DNA of 16,751 nt from Polyrhizophydium stewartii (taxonomy: Eukaryota; Chytridiomycota; Chytridiomycetes; Rhizophydiales): assembly GCA_027604665.1 (NCBI GenBank), contig JADGIZ010000291.1:1-16751 (forward strand), written 5' to 3'. Under the pieces are notes generated by a model that was given only the letters and a program-made list of their open reading frames with translations, was not told the DNA's origin and made no database searches. How positions within the stretch are numbered: the first letter of the stretch is position 1; each line of letters begins with the position of its first letter. The position numbers were made by a program, and so were the translations under genes. This document shows, piece by piece, positions 8,780 to 16,666 of the stretch.

Positions 8780-9933
8780 TCACCACCAAAAGAAGCGGAG
8801 GTACAGGACCAGCGAGACAACGCCTGTGACGACCAACACGGGGCCGTACTTTTGGTACAGCGCCTGCCAGTTGAGATGCCGCGTGTCGCGCAGGTACTTT
8901 TTCGACTCTGCCGAGAGGTTCTGCGAGATGGCCGACATGTCTGCGCGCATCGGCGGCCGCCGCAGCCGTCAGCGGGAGCGTCAGAGCGCAGGAGCGCGCA
9001 CGGATGCACGCATTCGTGCAAACTGGCGCACCATCAAGAACCTTGCCACGGCCAAGCACGTCCTGGATGTTCTTGGTCATGATGCGCGTCACGTCGCTCA
9101 GGTCCTCGTTGAGCTTGTGCAGGTTGCGCTGCGTGCGAGCGTCCTTGTAAAGCTTCTTGGTCCGCTGGATGAATGAGTCTGGTTGGTATTCCACACCAAG
9201 CCGATGTTGCGGTCAGCATCAGCGCTGCAAAGCACTGCCGAGGCGGTTCCGAGATGCTTCAGCCGCAGCCCGCACCAAACTTGACAAAGGCGTACGGCCG
9301 AGCCGCCGTGCCGATCTCGCCGCCGTACAGTGACTGGAACTCTTTCTGCAGCTCCTCGAGGTACTGGTATGCAAGCTTCTTTGGGTACGACCGGTCGCAC
9401 AGGCACAGGTAGCACACGCCAAACTCGATCAGATAGCTGTGCGTCCGCAGGCAGCCGGGCAGAGGCCATCGCCGCGCACGAGCAAGGACACAGGAGCGGA
9501 GGCGCTCGGATCGTCAGCGCGATCCGCACAAAGCCTCCGTCGCCCGACGCCGCACGCCGCCGCGACCGTCGTCGCCACCGGCCGCAGCCGGCACTGTCAC
9601 TGCGAGGCGGTGTCGCACTGGTGCGCACATTGCAGGCGCATGCGCACGCCGGGGGCTTGCGGCGGCTGCGGCGGCTGCGGCGGCTGCGGCGGCACGGGAA
9701 GGGGGCTGCGCCAGGGCAGCGAGTCAAGAGGCCCGAGGCGGCGGACGGCTCAACTGGAAGACGTATGGCGGCGACTCGATGGAGCAGCGCTGCTCGGCGT
9801 TCTGCGACAGGCCCTTGAAGAGCGTCTTTGCTTGCTGCTTGTACTCTGTCAGGTCCTCGGTCTCCTCGTCGTCCATTGAGGCCGCCAGGGGCAGGCCGTC
9901 GGCCACCCGCGCAATCAGAGTCGACTTGACCAT
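8780..9933 (-). CDS. SEC22: R-SNARE Sec22, ER-Golgi vesicle fusion
   Basis: Model on the minus strand: exons 9933..9755, 9436..9276, 9178..9032, 8940..8780, 215 aa (yeast Sec22 is 214). It acts on COPI/COPII vesicles between ER and Golgi. Domains in order: N-terminal longin domain (1 to about 125; starts MVKSTLIARVADGLPLA, includes YLIEFGVCYLCLCD and RPYAFVKFD); SNARE motif (about 131-190) with the R-SNARE zero-layer Arg at R157 in DVLGRGKVLD; C-terminal membrane anchor (about 193-211, PVLVVTGVVSLVLYL). The tail ends RFFWW, facing the lumen. Introns are 318, 97 and 91 nt, with donors GTTGAG, GTGCGG and GTGCGC. Each junction rebuilds a conserved codon (His60, Asp114, Asp163). The start matches the family exactly. 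Divergent from RAD1 across 342 bp. Confidence 0.95.
9437..9754 (-). other. Long (318-nt) first intron of SEC22
   Basis: It runs from donor GTTGAG to acceptor gcacag, between CA and C of the codon for His60. The junction gives PPYVF-H-YLIEF, the standard longin sequence, so no extra exon is needed. The + strand of the intron carries a 9-base tandem repeat (9661-9693). No gene is seen inside. Confidence 0.8.
9661..9693. repeat. 9-bp tandem repeat (GGCGGCTGC), about 3.7 copies
   Basis: Three exact copies of GGCGGCTGC are followed by GGCGGC, read on the + strand. The repeat lies inside SEC22 intron 1. Confidence 0.9.
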
Positions 9934-10275
9934 GGAATGTCGATCTGGTGGGAAAAGTGCGAATCGGGTCGGGCTGCGCAAGCAGCCCTTGCGCGGCCAC
10001 GGCGGGTCGGCCGACGGGGCCAATCCCAGCGGCCGCCGTGGCGCAGCCGGTGCTGGCAGCGTGTCTGTGGGCCACGTCTGCATTTGCGAGGCAGGATGCC
10101 TGCTGGAGCGCGATGTCGAAGAGCGGCGATCGCACCCGGTCTCGACGCCGCAGCCGCCGGTGCCGATCGTGCCGAACAACGCAGCTGCTCTCGGTGGAGC
10201 AGCTCGGGGCGCATCCAGCCATCGCAGGGTCGGGTCTTGGACTGGCCTCGGTCTCTTTCCGAATCTTCCTCCGGG
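9934..10275. promoter_or_regulatory. Shared 342-bp region between divergent SEC22 and RAD1 starts
   Basis: This should hold both promoters and both 5' leaders. No TATA box or recognisable operator was found. Open frames cross it on both strands, including one in frame with RAD1 that continues upstream of the chosen RAD1 ATG; I treat these as GC-driven. A further 5' non-coding exon cannot be excluded. Confidence 0.55.
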
Positions 10276-11833
10276 ATGCTCGGTCGCGGCACGGAAACGA
10301 CGGTGACCTCGACGACGGTCGGGACGACGTCGGCGCCAGTCAGCGCGCACACGGCGGCCGCGGCGGCCGGGCCGGCCATGGCGGTCGACCCGCAGGCAGC
10401 CCATTCCGCGCATGACAACGGGCTGCTTGCGTACGCCGCGCAAGGCAGCCAGCAGGCGGCAGCCGGCCAGGGCATGCACTGGCCTCGTGGTGTGCCGGCC
10501 GACTTTGCCAGCCAGGCCATGATGGCCGCCCCCATGCAGGCGCACCGCACGGGCGACGAGTACATGCTGCCGCTCGACTTTGTTGCATCTCTACGGTCCG
10601 TAGCGCCGTTCGTGACGCTCCTGCGGGCCATCTCGTTCAAGCAGGTGCGTCCGAAGTCGCTTCGGACGCCGCGCGGCGAAACCGCTGCGGAGAAACAGCT
10701 GCGGTTGGCGGTGAAGGCCGCTGACGGCATTGCCTCTGGCGCCCCAGCGGGCTTACTGCACGATCGCATACGAAGGCATCCGCTTCACGGCCGAGGACTC
10801 GCGCACCGTGCAGGCCAAAGCGTACCTGCCCAAGTCGCTGTTCCGCGAATTCCGGTGGTCAGACAATACGCCGCTGGCCGAAGACGAGGAGCTGTCGTTC
10901 ATGGTCGACATCCGCATGCTCGGCGAATGCCTGACCATATTCGGAGGGCAGCAGCAGTCGAGCGGCTCGGCGGCGCCTGATGATCCGCACGGCGCTGCGG
11001 CTGCGCCCGCCCCTGCAGCCGCCGCGAGTGCCTCTCCCGTCTCGCTGCAGCTCAGCTACCCAAAGGCTGGCGGCGAGCTCACCCTGCTGTGAGTCGTCGG
11101 TGTGCTGAACAGGCTGCGCGGTCACCTCTGACTTTCAGGGACGCATAAACGCAGGCTTCAGGACGGCAGCGTTGTGACTGCCTGCAACCTGTCGACATAC
11201 GATAACGAGCCCATCACAGACCTCCACGCTGTCTTTGGCGATCGTCCTATTATCAGCAAAATCATCATGAAGGTTTGCATCGGTGTTGACTGAACACGCT
11301 CAATCATCCACTCTGTCGTGCTGACGCCCGTCTTGGCAAAGTCCGACTGGCTCAAGACCGCCTTTGCCGAGATTGACGACACATCCAGCGACTTGACCCT
11401 GACAATCGCGCCGCAGCACCCGTTCCTGCGCATCTCAGCGTCCGGCCTCGCGGGCGAGTCCGAGCTCGACTATCCGCGCGACACCGAGGTACTCGAGTCG
11501 TTCAGCTGCACCGTCCCCTCGCGCAACAAGTACAAGTTCAGCATGCTCAATCCGTGCCTCAAGGCTCTGGGCATGTCCACCAAGACCTCGATCCGCGTCA
11601 ACGAAATCGGCATTCTTAGCATGCAGGTGTGCCGCTGCTTGTGACCAGAGCATCGCCTGTCAATCGTGCTGAGCTTTCTCGTCCCACGCAGTTTATGATC
11701 CACCTCGCCGCCTCGCAGATTAGCTTTGTTGATTATGTCGTACGTGTTCATTCTCTCCGCTTGGCCGCTATACCCGCAGATGTTGACGCCCGTGTCTCAA
11801 CATCAGGTGCTGCCGATCGAGGAAGCAAACTAA
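10276..11833 (+). CDS. RAD1: Rad1, subunit of the 9-1-1 DNA-damage checkpoint clamp
   Basis: Model: join(10276..10644, 10748..11088, 11155..11272, 11342..11626, 11692..11739, 11807..11833), 395 aa. Rad1 pairs with Hus1 and Rad9 in a PCNA-like ring loaded at damaged DNA; the Ustilago homologue is REC1. Family features: FVTLLRAISF, then YEGIRFTAEDSRTVQAKAYL, FREFRW, the middle LLQDGSVVTACNLSTYD, a second clamp domain with LTIAPQHPFLRISASG, and the C-terminal IRVNEIGILSMQFMIHLA ending FVDYVVLPIEEAN. The clamp fold begins only near residue 100. The first ~95 residues are Ala/Thr/Gln-rich, and an Ala/Pro loop sits in exon 2 (about 11000-11040). Later in-frame ATGs (10378, 10474) could be the true start. 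Donors are GTGCGT, GTGAGT, GTTTGC, GTGTGC and GTACGT. The last exon is 27 nt. Confidence 0.92.
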
Positions 11834-11886
11834 ACAGAGCGCAGCATCGCAGGATCAGAGCAGCGCCAATAAACTGCCTGCGCGGG
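11834..11886. terminator. 53-bp gap between RAD1 and kinase stop codons, with AATAAA for RAD1
   Basis: AATAAA occurs on the + strand at 11868-11873, 35 bases after the RAD1 stop, and would suit a RAD1 polyadenylation signal. Cleavage usually follows some 10-30 bases later, inside the kinase's last exon, so the two 3' ends probably overlap antisense. Confidence 0.45.
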
Positions 11887-14634
11887 TCAGTGCGAGCTGG
11901 CGAGCGCATCAATGATGCGGCGCACGGTATCGGGTGATTCCTGTCGACGCTGCGCGTCAGACTCGTCCAACGTGCATCAGAGCAAGCGATCGCTGCCCAC
12001 CGACTCTGCTTGCTCAAACGCGCGGACCAGGTTGGCGCGCGTTGCTTCTTGTAGTCCAGCTCCTAGGCGGTCGATCGTCGGCCGGATCAGGCTTGCGACA
12101 AGCGACGTTCTCGGTGCTGTCTGTGCGGGCTGCGGTAGGCGTCAGAATCCATCGGATGCTTGACTGGCGGCTCAAGGTGCCGTGCTCACCGCAACGCCTT
12201 TTGCAGGTGGCCTTGCCATGCGCACGGTCTCGGGCAGATCTGCGCCGGCGGACCCTGCCTGACCTGTGGCGCTGAACGCCCTGGACAGCACGCCTGCGCT
12301 TGCCAGATTCGGGGCAGCCGGCAACGACGACCCGGGCGACACGAGATCGGGCTTGCCAGAGCCGGGCCGCTGCGAAGCCCAGCCTGGCTTTGGCGGCGGC
12401 GGCGGCGGCACATTCATGTGGCCGGGCCGTGCGGGCTGCGCTGCGCTGCTGGTGGTGAACCGGCGTGCAATGCCCGGCTCCGGCAGCGGCGCGCCTTGTG
12501 ATGGAGGCGAAATCGGCTTTGGGGCAACAGCGGACATTGACGACGTATGCGCATGCGCTGTGCCCGCCAAGGCTGCATCAATGCGCTTGGCACCTGAGAG
12601 CGATGCCTTGATTGTGCCAAAGTCCCAAGCATCGCCTGTCTGACCATCAATGTCGTCGTCGTCACTGCCGACATCGGCCAGCGCATCAGCTTGCCATGCT
12701 CGGGCTGCAGGTTGATCCAACAGCACAGCAACGCTTACTCCGAACTCGACTCGGGATGGATTGGCACATCTTTGGTCTTTTCTGCACTCCACCGCTCGTA
12801 TCTGCTGATGAGCTCGGTGAGCATGGCCGTTTTTCGCGGTGTCTTGACAAAGCGGTGCTTGAGAAGCTCCTTGGCCGTCAACCGCTGCGTGAACAATAGA
12901 ATGAGCATATGACTAAAAGGAAGGCGTCGGACGAGAGGTTGCCTACTTTTGCTGGCTCCTTGCACAGACACAGAGACACAAACTCTTTGAACGCCTTGGA
13001 GTAGTTGCCTTCGAGTGTGGGGGGCTCGTTCTTTGGGATCAGGAAAAGCGCTCGCATGGGATGCATGTCCGAATAAGGCGGATTTCCCTTGGCCATTTCA
13101 ATAGCGGTGATTCCAAGGCTCCAAATGTCCGCCTGTGTTTCGCAAGTGCCGATCGTCAGCGCCGGGCAGCAAAACAAGACTCGGCGGCGCCTAGCGGACG
13201 CGAGCCTTACCTTGGCGTCGTATCCAGCCTGCTGAATAACCTGCGGATGCACAGGTCAGTAATGTCCACCCCGCTTTCTGCCTGCCACAGCATGATCAAG
13301 GCGCCACACCTCTGCGCATTTGAGGGAGCACGGATGAGGACGAGTTTGTCAGCTCAGTCGCCATGGCGAGGCTGCCAGCCAAGAGCTCAGCACCTGGTGC
13401 CATCCAGAACGGCGTGCCCACAAACGTGTTTTTCTTGGTCATGGTCGCGGTAAGCTGACCAGAGACGCCAAAGTCGGCGAGCTTGACGCGACCGTCGGCG
13501 CACATGAGCACATTGGCGGCCTTGATGTCGCGATGTAGTTTGCCCTCGGAATGTAAATGCTCCAACCCGAGCAGAAGCTCGCGGATGATGACCGAGATGT
13601 AGGTTTCGTCAAACGGACCTGGTTTGAGCTGCAGCATGTGCGTGAGATGGCGAATGGCTCGAAGCCGGACCGACAGCTGGCTGACGGCGGGCCACCCACG
13701 AGATCGAGGCAGGATCCTCCCTGGCAGTACTCCATGATAATCCACAATTTGGATCCCTTCATGTACGAGCCAAAGTATTTTGTGATGTGCTGCGAGTCGA
13801 GCTGCGACATGATACTGATCTCCTGCTGGATGTCCTCGATGTCGTCCTCGGCCTCTGGATCATGTGCATGAGCGGCAGCAAAGGGTGGATTGGCCTGGAG
13901 AGGGGACGACGCACCATCCAGATCTATGACCTTGATAGCTACGGGCTCCCTGCTCTGCAGGTTGAGGCCCTTGAATACCTGCGGGACGCCACGGATGTTA
14001 GGCCATGTGCGGGCGTGGGCAGCGCCGTGGCGGCGCACCTCGCCAAAGGAGCCCCGGCCAATGCGCTCTGCAGCGGTCACACGAGCGGCTGTGAGCTTCC
14101 ACGAGTCTGCTGCAGGCACAGCAGCATGCGAGGCAAGGCGCAAGCGACAGGGGGCCGGAACCCGCTGCGAGCGGGCGGCGCGGGGGAGTCGGCTGCTCAG
14201 GTGTGCGGCTCGCCGGCGTGCACGGGTCGGCGGGTTGCGCCACCAGATGCTGCCGGCGGGGCCGCTGCAGGCGCGGTCGACGTCGGAGCGGAGCCGGCTG
14301 GGATGCGACCTCCGCCGGACGGCGGCCGCGGTCGGCGAGGGGTGCCTGGAACAGAGTGGGCCCTCGCGCACGCTCGGCCGCTGGGTGCTGGCCAGGGCGA
14401 AGCGGCTCCGCAGGCATCCGGCCACGGTGCAGCAGTGCCAGACGGGACGCGGCGAGTCGGGGAGACAGCTGCCTGGGCGGCCGCGGGTGGCCGCGGGCAC
14501 CTGCCCATGCCAGCGGCATGCTGCCGAGAGAGGCCGGCTCGGCCTGCGTGCGCATTCGAGGGACGGGGGCGATCGGCGGCCACCCACGCACCGAGCTTCT
14601 GGAAGAGCGTCTCTGGGTCCGTCTGCCTGCTCAT
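11887..14634 (-). CDS. Ste20-group GCK-III protein kinase (Sps1/Kic1/Nak1/MST3-like)
   Basis: Model, minus strand: exons 14634..14592, 14067..14039, 13978..13915, 13854..13700, 13628..13394, 13311..13310, 13240..13211, 13132..12947, 12884..12739, 12664..12190, 12129..12001, 11949..11887; 518 aa. Full kinase domain at the N-terminus: glycine loop IGRGSFGEV (17-25), K40 in [10 protein letters not shown]57 in [15 protein letters not shown] (D131), DFG (D149), activation loop [15 protein letters not shown] (164-176), then [15 protein letters not shown]. The start [13 protein letters not shown] and the IEDIQQE stretch are typical of GCK-III, fungal members of which act in polarity, septation and RAM/MOR signalling. 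After ~residue 290 comes an acidic [10 protein letters not shown] segment, a Pro-rich linker and a helical tail ([20 protein letters not shown]). Oddities: a predicted 2-nt exon; three frame-preserving introns (60, 60, 78 nt); a 524-nt first intron; a 51-nt last intron. Without that last splice the protein would end seven residues after AES. Confidence 0.88.
13310..13311 (-). other. Predicted 2-nt microexon (AG) in the kinase gene
   Basis: The previous exon ends CCA-G before GTGCTG; the next begins GTT-ATT-CAG (Val-Ile-Gln) after ccgcag. The invariant Glu of the kinase APE motif needs AG between them. In the intervening DNA, gcgcag|AG|GTGTGG provides exactly those two bases between an acceptor and a donor. 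The flanking introns (82 and 69 nt) each have a CTGAC branch-like site. Result: MAP-E-VIQQ, as in relatives. Confidence 0.65.
14068..14591 (-). other. Long (524-nt) first intron of the kinase gene
   Basis: It runs from donor GTGCGT to acceptor gctgcag. The join G|AG restores Glu15 in FQKLERIGRG, the expected GCK-III sequence. It is several times longer than most introns here. One minus-strand frame is open throughout, but its translation is Arg/Pro/Ala-rich and looks non-coding. No internal exon is needed. Confidence 0.7.
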
Positions 14635-14766
14635 TGTGTCTCACACTGTCGGGCAGCCCGCCAAGTGCGGCAGCGGCGAAATGGCTACCAAAATGCGGTC
14701 GCAGCCTTTGCAGCCTCCCCGGCAGGCGGCTGAGCAGACTGAATAGCACCGTTCCTTGCAGATACG

Positions 14767-14772
14767 TTTATT
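14767..14772 (-). terminator. Possible polyadenylation signal AATAAA after the RbfA-like gene
   Basis: AATAAA on the minus strand begins five bases after the TAG stop of the RbfA-like gene. Its position is unusually close to the stop, so its use is uncertain. Confidence 0.35.
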
Positions 14773-14777
14773 CTTGG

Positions 14778-15722
14778 CTATTCCGTTGATCCAAGTTCCC
14801 GCTCGATCTTGGCGAAGATGGTCTCGAGCTGCGAGTAGTCCTGGTCGAGCTTGTCAAAGCGGAACTCGATTTGCGGCAGGAAGCGGACCGACGGCTGCGA
14901 GCTGCCGTGCCAGCCCTTGGCCATCTTGCCCATGGTTTTTTGGACCAGAGCCCTGTTCTGCTCCAGGATCTCGGCGACTGCATCGACTGCGGCCTGCTCG
15001 GGGAGAACACACAGCGTCAGGTTGATGCTCACCAAAGAAGCGCACGCGCTCATGCAGGCACGCATGCAGGCAGGCATTCATATAGAACGCCGCACCTGGT
15101 GCTTGCTGGCGGATGCACGGCCTGCATCGGTCAGAGTCCAGTACACGACGCACTTCTTTTCGTCCTTGGAGAGCGCCGTCTGCGAGGGCGGAGTGAGCTC
15201 GGGAACGCATTCGGCGCAGCCAGCCATGCGGCCGGGCAGCAGAGTCAAGAGCGGCCGCACCCGGTTGACGTCCCAGAGGTGCGGCTTGAGTCCCTTGCCG
15301 AAATGGGGAGTGTCGCGGACCATGGTGAGCAGCGACTCGATGCGCTCTCGCTTGCGGCCCTCGACCCGCAGCTGGAACTGGGACGGCGGCGGCGCCGAGG
15401 CGTCGGTGAGGTGCGAGCGGGGCGGCGCAATGACGCGGAGGCGTGTGGACTGCTGGGCTGCCTGCGCCTGCGCCTGCGCCTGCGCCCGCTCTGCGTCCTC
15501 GTCGCGGGACGTTGCCTTGAAGAGGTGCTGGTACTTGCCCGGAATGTGCACGTCGCGGTCGAGGTCGAGTGTTTGGGCGCTCGCCTCGATGTCGACGGGG
15601 TTGCGGCCCGCGACGAGGGCAGCCATGGTGGGCGGCGCGTCCTCGGGCGGCGGCGGCAGCCGGGCCAGGCCCGGGCGCACGGCGCGCAGCCTGCTCGCCA
15701 GGTCGAACAGGCGGGGCGACAT
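14778..15722 (-). CDS. RbfA-like ribosome-binding factor, probably mitochondrial
   Basis: Model on the minus strand: exons 15722..15096 and 14993..14778, 280 aa. The intron (102 nt) has donor GTGCGG, a CTGAC branch-like site and acceptor gagcag. The C-terminal ~110 residues have the general RbfA pattern: a strand CVVYWTLTDAG, a helix AVDAVAEILEQNRALVQKTM, then a PSVRFLPQIEFRFDK strand and a closing helix QLETIFAKIERE. Bacterial and mitochondrial RbfA help mature the small ribosomal subunit rRNA. The N-terminus from the chosen ATG (MSPRLFDLASRLRAVRPGLA) is Arg-rich with few acids and resembles a mitochondrial presequence. An in-frame ATG at 15779 would add 19 residues with two acidic sites and spoil this, so I prefer 15722. 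A Gln-Ala run comes from a CCTGCG repeat. Family assignment is by pattern only. Confidence 0.65.
15461..15484. repeat. Hexanucleotide repeat (CCTGCG)4 in the RbfA-like gene
   Basis: Four perfect copies on the + strand encode alternating Gln-Ala on the minus strand. A shorter stretch of the same hexamer lies at about 4297-4312 in the small membrane ORF, also giving Gln-Ala. Confidence 0.85.
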
Positions 15723-15865
15723 GTCGGTCCAACCACAGAAAAGTCCGCCCAAGTCTCCCTCACACCAGCTCTCAGACATGGACAGAAAGGCACACGACGC
15801 CGGGTGATCGGGAACAGGCAAGGGCACCAGTGGTTTAATGGACAGCCGCAGGTACGCTCGCGCGC

Positions 15866-16364
15866 TTAGTGCTTCTTGGCCGACTTGGCGAGGAAGTCGG
15901 ACCACTGCTGGTAGGGGCTCATCTGGAAGCCAGTCTCGGGCCAGAGGTCGGGCGTCAGGAAGGCGTACGTGTTGCCAATGGCCATGAAGGTGGCCTTGAG
16001 GAAGTTGCCCTGGGTCTTGGTCGAGCCGCGGGTGGTGGTGTACACGTCCTTGATGCCGGCAAGCTGGATGAGCTTCCTGGGGACCGGGGCGGCGACGATG
16101 CCCGTGCCGCGCGGGGCCGGGACCAGGCGGGCCGTGACGGAGCCGCACTTGCCCGTGACCTTGGCGGGGACCGTGTGCGGCTCACCGAGGATCGAGCCCC
16201 AGTAGCCGCGGCGGACGGGGATGACCGACAGCTTGGCCGTGATGATGGCGCCGCGGATGGCCGCAGCAACCTCCTTGGAGCACTTGACGCCGAGACCAAC
16301 GTGGCCGTCCGAGTCGCCGATGATGACAAAGGCCTTGAAGCGGGTGCGCTGACCGGCGCGGGTC

Positions 16365-16399
<35 letters not shown>

Positions 16400-16666
16400 C
16401 TTGAGCTTGGGCAGGAAGAAGTCGACAATCTGGTACTCCTTGATCGGGAGCGAGAACAGGTAGACCTCCTCGATCGAGCGGATCTTGCCGTCCATCACGA
16501 GGCGGCCGAGCTTGGTGACGGGGGTCCAGGCCTTCTCCTCGTCCTTGCGGCCGCGGCCGCGGCCACGGCCACGGTCGCCACGGCGGCCACGGCCGCGGTC
16601 ACCACCACGGCCACGGCCGAAGCCGGCGCCAGTTCCACGAGTAGCGGCCGCTGCGTTGTCAGCCAT
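15866..16666 (-). CDS. RPS2: 40S ribosomal protein uS5 (S2)
   Basis: One exon, 266 aa, ATG at 16666 in the context aacATGGCT, TAA at 15866-15868. uS5 is a small-subunit protein near the mRNA entry channel, needed for decoding accuracy. Order of parts: an Arg-Gly-rich N-terminal tail (about 15-40), probable target of arginine methylation as in other Rps2 proteins; the [17 protein letters not shown] segment; the double-stranded-RNA-binding-like domain (about 85-152; [20 protein letters not shown]); and the C-terminal domain ([19 protein letters not shown], then [20 protein letters not shown]). Length and sequence are typical. Absence of introns contrasts with the intron-rich neighbours and fits a highly expressed gene. 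The RbfA-like gene follows 143 bp downstream on the same strand. Confidence 0.98.

Noticed and set aside
9937..10980. 347-aa + strand ORF running into RAD1 exon 1
   Set aside because: The part before 10276 has no ATG with a family match and lies in the SEC22/RAD1 promoter. After 10644 it reads through a clear intron in the wrong frame.
13439..14749. Single 436-aa minus-strand ORF read as a kinase with a long N-terminal extension
   Set aside because: It reads through introns of 524, 60, 60 and 71 nt, breaks the glycine loop and loses frame after the SCLDL segment. The spliced model restores every kinase motif.
15078..16148. 356-aa ORF joining the RPS2 antisense-frame region to the RbfA-like protein
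   Set aside because: Its upstream part overlaps RPS2 in a different frame of the same strand. The RbfA-like protein has suitable ATGs at 15779 and 15722.
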